NCBI GenBank assembly: GCA_946800325.1 | Contig: OX326960.1 | Span: 39,997,842-40,061,841 of the forward strand | Length of the DNA: 64,000 nucleotides | Direction: 5' to 3' | Source: Luzula sylvatica | Lineage: Eukaryota; Streptophyta; Magnoliopsida; Poales; Juncaceae | Shown here: positions 59,231 to 64,000 of the stretch, one piece after another | Layout of the letters: each line of letters opens with the position of its first letter | Numbering within the stretch: position 1 is the stretch's first letter | Position numbers and translations under genes: made by a program | The notes under the pieces: generated by a model | What the model saw: only the letters and a program-made list of their open reading frames with translations | Database searches by the model: none | What the model was told of the DNA's origin: nothing

Positions 59231-60600
59231 CACAACCTTCGAGGTTGGTCTTACACTTTGCACGGTTTCAGGCTAAAGTCGGGCGTGCAATGTTGTATGT
59301 ATCAACGTGAATGGCACACATTAATTGGGGACAAACGTGGGTTCAGGCCAAAGTTTGGGGCGTTTTAGTCCAATTGAACGATATGTGGGCACGGTTGTGA
59401 CTTAACCGTCCAAGTCAATCCTATTGGAGTTCGTGGCATAGTTAGGATGCACAAACGGGATTTGGATTATATATATGATATGATGCAATACCGGAATCCA
59501 TAAAGGGTAAAAAGTCGCATTGGATGCGATTGGATTTATCCTACCTAAATAGTGAGATCTCACTTATTGGCCAAAGTCACTTGTGGGAGGATCACGAAAT
59601 AGGAGTCTTGAAGTGTTATTTGATTTGGAATCCTGAATCAATATTAGGGTTGTTGATTTGATAAAAGTAACATATTTAATATCATATAGGCATATAGAAT
59701 AAGTACGCAGGTTAGTAGTCAATTTTCATTATTCATGTAGAATAATATCTTTAAGCAACACCGATATTATATCGATATGATCGATATTAGAGAAAGAAAA
59801 GTTTGTGAGACGGAACTGCCTTGACTAACACCTTAACCTAAGAATTGTTCTTAGGCAAGAGTGCAAGAGTTACGTGTTGGACACGAAATTGGTGGAATCG
59901 GCTCACATTCTCGAAGCTTTAGTGAAAGCCGAATTTTGACAAACTTGAGAAGGAGTCAAATAATGTTGCATGTCATTTGTTGACATGCATGGACGCAAAT
60001 CTTCAAAAGCGTTTGAAGAATTATAAGAAACAAGGGTCTAAGGGCGGTTACGATAAACGTTGTCTCAATCAAGGATTTGGGCAAGTTGTTGTCCAAACAT
60101 CAAAAGAAAGGTTAATTCCGAGGAGGATTAATCCTAATGTTGATATTCATAGCATATTTTCACATTGTCATCTTGGCTACGTTTATGAGAAACGCATGTC
60201 TAGGATCCATGAGATGGAAAACTAGACTCATTAGAATGAGATTCGTATGGGGAATGCAAGGGTCTAAGGGCGGTTAAGACGACAAAAGTGTCATTCTCCA
60301 AAGGTTGGAGAAATGATCAACGACTTATCAAAATTCATACATTTTGAATGTGTGTAAACCGATAAGCCAGGAGGCAAGAGGAGGCTACAAATATTTCATT
60401 ATATCTACCAATGATTATAGTAGATATAAAGATATATATTTAATACGTTATGAAACAGAATTTTGAAAGGTGAAAAAAAGGTTTCGAAATTAAATACGAA
60501 ATCAACTAAGCAAGAAAATCAAAATCATTCGATAGGATCGAAAAGACGAGTATTTAAGTAGTAGCAAGGAATGAGGGAACCTTGTGGGAGAGGGGTGCTA
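59231..60600 (+). mobile_element. Decayed copia internal region, plus strand
   Basis: Matches the minus-strand copia interior at about 40,620-42,300 in inverted orientation. It contains the pre-integrase remnant listed separately and ends near 60,600 beside a dispersed repeat. Confidence 0.65.
59977..60225 (+). pseudogene. Copia polyprotein fragment (GAG-pre-integrase)
   Basis: Contains FGQVVVQTSKERLIP and, further on, HCHLGYVYEKRMSRIHEME, the same domain as 40,934-41,137 with HLGH changed to HLGY, so a zinc-binding His is lost. It ends at a stop shortly after. Confidence 0.65.
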
Positions 60601-60739
60601 GAGTTGGTATATGATTTGTGATAAATGTAACATTCTATTTCAATTTCATATTCTATTTTAATTATATATTTTGATAATTTTTTATAATCGTACTAGAATT
60701 TTGATAATTTTATATATTTTTTAAATATTAGTAAAAGAG

Positions 60740-60905
60740 GTGGTATATGATTTATGATATTATATATTAATTTATTAGTGTTAGATATTAAAACTCTTCA
60801 CATTCTATTTCAATTTCACATTCTATTTTAATGTGAAATGATTCAAAGTTAATTACAACCGGTCCAACATGAATCTAACGAATAATATTTTTGACACATC
60901 ATTTG
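60740..60905 (-). repeat. Dispersed repeat copy (family of 29,992-31,444)
   Basis: The minus strand matches 30,350-30,510: ACGTGTCAAAATATTATT-like, GTTAGRTTCATGTTG, AATAGAATGTGAAGAGTTT, and TAATAAATTAATATATAATA-like blocks in the same order. The surrounding 60,600-61,150 is AT-rich with no gene. Confidence 0.6.
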
Positions 60906-61154
60906 ATATATATCTTAATTTGAAAATATGTATTCTAGTATTATATGTATATATGTTAAACTTTGTTAATATATATAGCATAATATAGTACTATTGTTTC
61001 TATGTTATATCTAATTAATATGTATATATGAAAATATGTTTCATTATTTTAATATACATACTTCGTGATAAAATGTTTCCTTTAAATTTATTCTAATTTT
61101 AATTTTAATATACATACTCTCATCAAAAATATCCAGTAGATATATTTACTGTAG

Positions 61155-61565
61155 ACAAATGGTTTCCAAAAATTTAATAGACTATCAGTGGAAATATTTT
61201 TATTTAAATTATTGCAAAGAAATGATTTCCAAAAGAATGCAATAGTGGAGGAGAATAACGAACTATACAATAAAGTGCGTTGCATTTTAGACATGAAAAG
61301 ACTTTTTGTTTCCAAATACAATGATTTTGTCTACTAAAAAAAGACAAATACAATGAATTTCTGATATTAAAATTACCCTGGAGCAAACATAGAAACATTG
61401 AATGTAGACTGTGCCTTTTGATTAAAGTTATTAGTTGTAAGGTTTGTGCATTTAATTGCAACTCCACGCTCATTTTTGTTTTTAGTTCATGGGAATGTCA
61501 ACCGAGAAGACATTATAGCAATAAGACACCTTTTATGGATAGATTTCTTTTGAACTTTTATATCT
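61155..61565 (+). repeat. Upstream module shared with 5389-5712
   Basis: The copy in front of the DUF4283-like gene. It is longer than the left copy by short insertions (one is a duplicated AAATACAATGA phrase near 61,313 and 61,345). TTTTATATC near 61,555 is a possible TATA box for the gene at 61,695. Confidence 0.75.
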
Positions 61566-61694
61566 GACTTATTCAGTAACTCTAAACTATCCTTGATAAA
61601 TACTATTATCTCCATTTCTAGCATCCCTCTCCTTCAAAGAATTTCTCCAGGTTCCCTCAGTCCTCGCTACTATTTCAATACTACTTCAATAACA

Positions 61695-62489
61695 ATGGCT
61701 GGTGTTCCTTCTGAAGTTTCCATCTTCTCTGGACCAACAGACGAGACACACAACAGGAAGGAGTTCTTCGACGAGTGTGTGCACGTACACTTGGAGAAAC
61801 CCCTCGATTGGGATATCACCATCGTTGACATCAATGACTACATCATCAAGAAGTGTCAAATCCACGGAGAGGCCCTGCACCATCGATGGATTTCCTCATA
61901 TTCATACATGTTCGAGCTCCCGTCGCGAGCGTGGCGAGATATGTTTGTAACAAATAACACACGAGTCAAGATCAAGGAATATTTCGTGAACTTCAAGTTG
62001 TGGACTTCTTACGAGGGGGCGACGAAGTTCGACCATAACGTGATGGTTAACATTAAATATCCAAACCAACAAATTTTTAAGTTCATAAATAATAAATTCA
62101 ACCATCATATATCAGAACATGTTTGGATTAAGATTCTGGGAGTCCCGGACCATTACCACGTGTTTCAAAAGGCACACGAGATGGTTCTGACTTTTGGAGA
62201 GCTGGTCGGGATGGACACCAGTGAATTTATGAATATCGATTCGTTGTTGCATGTCCTGGTCCGTTGCCCTCATCTCAAAATGACCACCCACTCTATGTCG
62301 TTCTACTTTGACGGTAGGCATGTGAAGGAGATCCGCTACAAACGGGTTCTCGATATTTCGTGCGCCGTGTACGAGGGACTTGGTCTGCATAAAGAGGAAA
62401 TGTTGTATTCAAAGAGGTTCAAGCTGGCCAGCGATGCGAAAAAAGCTTGTGAGGGAACTTCATACGCTGAGAGTACTTCCGTCCCCTAA
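61695..62489 (+). CDS. DUF4283-like protein, 264 residues
   Basis: I start at the ATG at 61,695 because its context (AACAATGGC) is the plant optimum. The frame is open 34 codons further upstream but only from a TTG. The middle and C-terminal parts follow the pattern of plant DUF4283 proteins: HHRWISSYSYMFELPSR, then VWIKILGVPDHYHVFQKAHE, a GELVGMD block, and LLHVLVRCPH. These proteins are usually parts of LINE ORF1 or of host genes derived from them and are thought to bind nucleic acid. No zinc knuckle is present here, but the next gene has two. It ends EGTSYAESTSVP. The assignment is by pattern only. No frameshift or internal stop is seen, which suggests it is young or kept by selection. Confidence 0.6.
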   Translation: MAGVPSEVSIFSGPTDETHNRKEFFDECVHVHLEKPLDWDITIVDINDYIIKKCQIHGEALHHRWISSYSYMFELPSRAWRDMFVTNNTRVKIKEYFVNFKLWTSYEGATKFDHNVMVNIKYPNQQIFKFINNKFNHHISEHVWIKILGVPDHYHVFQKAHEMVLTFGELVGMDTSEFMNIDSLLHVLVRCPHLKMTTHSMSFYFDGRHVKEIRYKRVLDISCAVYEGLGLHKEEMLYSKRFKLASDAKKACEGTSYAESTSVP

Positions 62490-62916
62490 GCCAAGCCCTA
62501 GTGCCCTTATGCTTGTTACAGTTTTTTCGCTTTGTGTTGATATTTTGTGATTAATTATTGTATGATTTGAACAAACTGAGAGGCAAGAAAATAAAGCACG
62601 CAATAAATAGGAGCAGGCGGAGTGAGAGAGGATAAGAGAGAAATAGAAAAAGAGAAATGAAGAAGAAAAAGTACATTCAGGGAGATCGCTGAGAGAGGAG
62701 GTTTGGAGATAGATCGCTGAGAGAGAAGGTTTGGAGATAGATCATAGCCCCTCCGGGGAGAAGCGGGTCTAGATAAGAGGATAGGGAGAATCGAGATCTT
62801 TGAGTAAACTCGAAAGAGCAACTAAATTCTCTCGCAATCCATATTCTCTTCTCATCTCATTCCTTCTCAGAGAAGTGAAAGTAGGATAAAAGAGTGTAAA
62901 GAATCTGTAAAAAATT
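62490..62916. other. Purine-rich leader or spacer
   Basis: GAGAGAAATAG-rich sequence between the two open frames. The phrase AGATCGCTGAGAGAG recurs (62,684 and 62,711). AATAAATAGG near 62,604 could be a TATA box for the downstream gene. Confidence 0.4.
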
Positions 62917-64000
62917 ATGTCTTATGTTGAGGTTCTAAAATCGAATCTTGACAAAGATAAGGAGAAAGAAAATTTGCAAGAAAATCGTAATGAAAACCCG
63001 TGGGTCAAAGTCATCAAAAAGAAAGGGGTAAAATGTTATCGTTGTTTGAATCAAGGCCACACAAGAGTGAATTGTAGAGATTCCATACGTTGTCATGGTT
63101 GTCAAAAGATGGGGCACATTCTGAAGAATTGCCAAGAAAATTCACAGCAGAGCAATGATCTTACAATTCATATACAAAACGGGATATTAAACAATTCAAA
63201 TGCACGAAATCTTCCATTAACAACAAAGACTCTGATTCTTGAGATGAGGAGGGTCCCAGATCTTTTCTGTACTGTAGAAGATATCAAACTCTTCACGTCT
63301 CGATTTGGATTGATCTCTGATTTTCGAATTCTGCATAAAAAAGATCAAGTTAATGATGTTCAAATGAAAATAATGATTCATTACAGAACGAGGATACCTG
63401 ATGTATTTTATCTTCAAGATCTTCAATTCTCGGCGAAAGTGAAGGTAATTTGCAAAGGTGCAAATAAGAGGCAAAATGGGGGGTTTAAGTCCTATAAACC
63501 AGAGATATGGAGGGTGAAAAAGGATATTTCGAGCAAGGATCAGAATTTATGTCGAGATATGGTAGTATCTGTTCTTTCTCAGCCTTCATCATCTCCATTT
63601 CGACAATCATCTCCCACCAACCATGAAATCTCCAGTCCAGAGGACGTCCCTTTGCCAATTAGCATGCAGCCGAAATCGATTAAAGGATTATCAGGCACCA
63701 ACTATCAATCATTATCGGATAAATCAAAAGCAAATCTGGTACAAAAGAATCAGGTACTCGTACCAGTTCAAAGCAAAAAGAGAGGATCAGACACCAATTT
63801 GTCAAGTACAAATCAAGAAGAGAATGAGAGAGAGGAGAGTTCAAATAAGAAAGAGTTAGAGGAGATGAATGGAGGAGGCTTCACTGTGGTGGTACCATTA
63901 TCGGTACCGGTACTGGTACCGGTACCGGTTTTACCATCTCAATCCACAGAGGTACAACAAATGCCAGTTTCAAATAACTCTCCTTTAAATCTTTCAAATC
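62917..64000 (+). CDS. Zinc-knuckle (CCHC) protein, partial, runs off the window
   Basis: From the ATG at 62,917 the frame is open for 361 codons to the end of the window. Residues 41-54 (CYRCLNQGHTRVNC) and 60-73 (CHGCQKMGHILKNC) are two CX2CX4HX4C zinc knuckles, preceded by a basic stretch (WVKVIKKKGV). Residues 106-190 (EMRRVPDLF, FTSRFGLISDFRILHKK, KVKVICKGANKR) form a second folded part of unknown family. From residue 200 the chain is Ser/Gln/Glu-rich, with VPVLVPVPV repeats at 328-342. Paired knuckles after a DUF4283-like gene point to LINE ORF1-type or related RNA-binding proteins. No endonuclease or reverse transcriptase is in view; it could lie beyond 64,000. Confidence 0.65.
   Translation, partial: MSYVEVLKSNLDKDKEKENLQENRNENPWVKVIKKKGVKCYRCLNQGHTRVNCRDSIRCHGCQKMGHILKNCQENSQQSNDLTIHIQNGILNNSNARNLPLTTKTLILEMRRVPDLFCTVEDIKLFTSRFGLISDFRILHKKDQVNDVQMKIMIHYRTRIPDVFYLQDLQFSAKVKVICKGANKRQNGGFKSYKPEIWRVKKDISSKDQNLCRDMVVSVLSQPSSSPFRQSSPTNHEISSPEDVPLPISMQPKSIKGLSGTNYQSLSDKSKANLVQKNQVLVPVQSKKRGSDTNLSSTNQEENEREESSNKKELEEMNGGGFTVVVPLSVPVLVPVPVLPSQSTEVQQMPVSNNSPLNLSN

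Overview
This is a plant nuclear window, most likely from a eudicot with a repeat-rich genome. It is AT-rich and carries very few intact host genes. It holds nested LTR retrotransposons: an Athila-type Ty3/gypsy element with a tRNA-Asp primer site, copia LTRs with a Met-tRNA primer site, a SIRE-like solo LTR and a small-LTR copia element. It also holds CACTA ends, a PIF/Harbinger relic, Mutator-like foldback elements and Helitron-like termini. Host material is a glycine-rich secreted protein gene, two F-box/LRR relics and a relic of a plant-specific Rab5-type (ARA6/RABF1) GTPase gene with its splice sites still visible. I cannot name the species.

Layout. 0.2-5 kb: CACTA-like end, truncated copy of the glycine-rich gene, Harbinger relic. 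5.4-9.1 kb: two F-box/LRR pseudogenes arranged tail to tail. 10.4-12 kb: CACTA terminus and a copia solo LTR (TSD ATCTC). 13.7-17.8 kb: a 4.1-kb Mutator-like foldback element with a 9-bp target duplication, built as a palindrome of palindromes. 18.8-19.4 kb: Rab GTPase relic. 20.3-25.7 kb: a copia-type element with 205-bp LTRs (TSD GTGCA) and no coding region, split by a second foldback element with its own 9-bp TSD. 27.9-29.8 kb: the intact glycine-rich gene and the source segment of the copy at 1.1-1.9 kb. 30-33.3 kb: Helitron-like repeats and a tandem array. 33.3-37.8 kb: a solo LTR split by a 2.96-kb CACTA element (TSD TGA). 38.4-43.3 and 55.2-56.5 kb: copia elements sharing an LTR, and that LTR is itself split by an 11.9-kb Athila element (43,262-55,193, TSD ATCAC). 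The Athila pol is open, but its gag is broken by CACTA DNA and a stop codon. 56.6-57.6 kb: DNA of different base composition, possibly of mitochondrial origin. 58.1-60.6 kb: another decayed copia copy on the plus strand. 61.2-64 kb: two open coding regions, one DUF4283-like and one with two CCHC zinc knuckles that runs off the window.

The nesting gives a relative order: copia LTRs first, Athila into them, CACTA DNA into Athila gag; SIRE-like LTR first, CACTA into it; small-LTR copia first, foldback into it. The most unusual features are the hierarchical palindrome at 13,674-17,788 and its smaller relative at 22,024-23,097. Next is the recurrence of short palindromic motifs (CCGTT-RY-AACGG, CCGTC-RY-GACGG) in the LTRs and leaders of several unrelated retrotransposon families. 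I found no CRISPR arrays, rRNA or tRNA genes.
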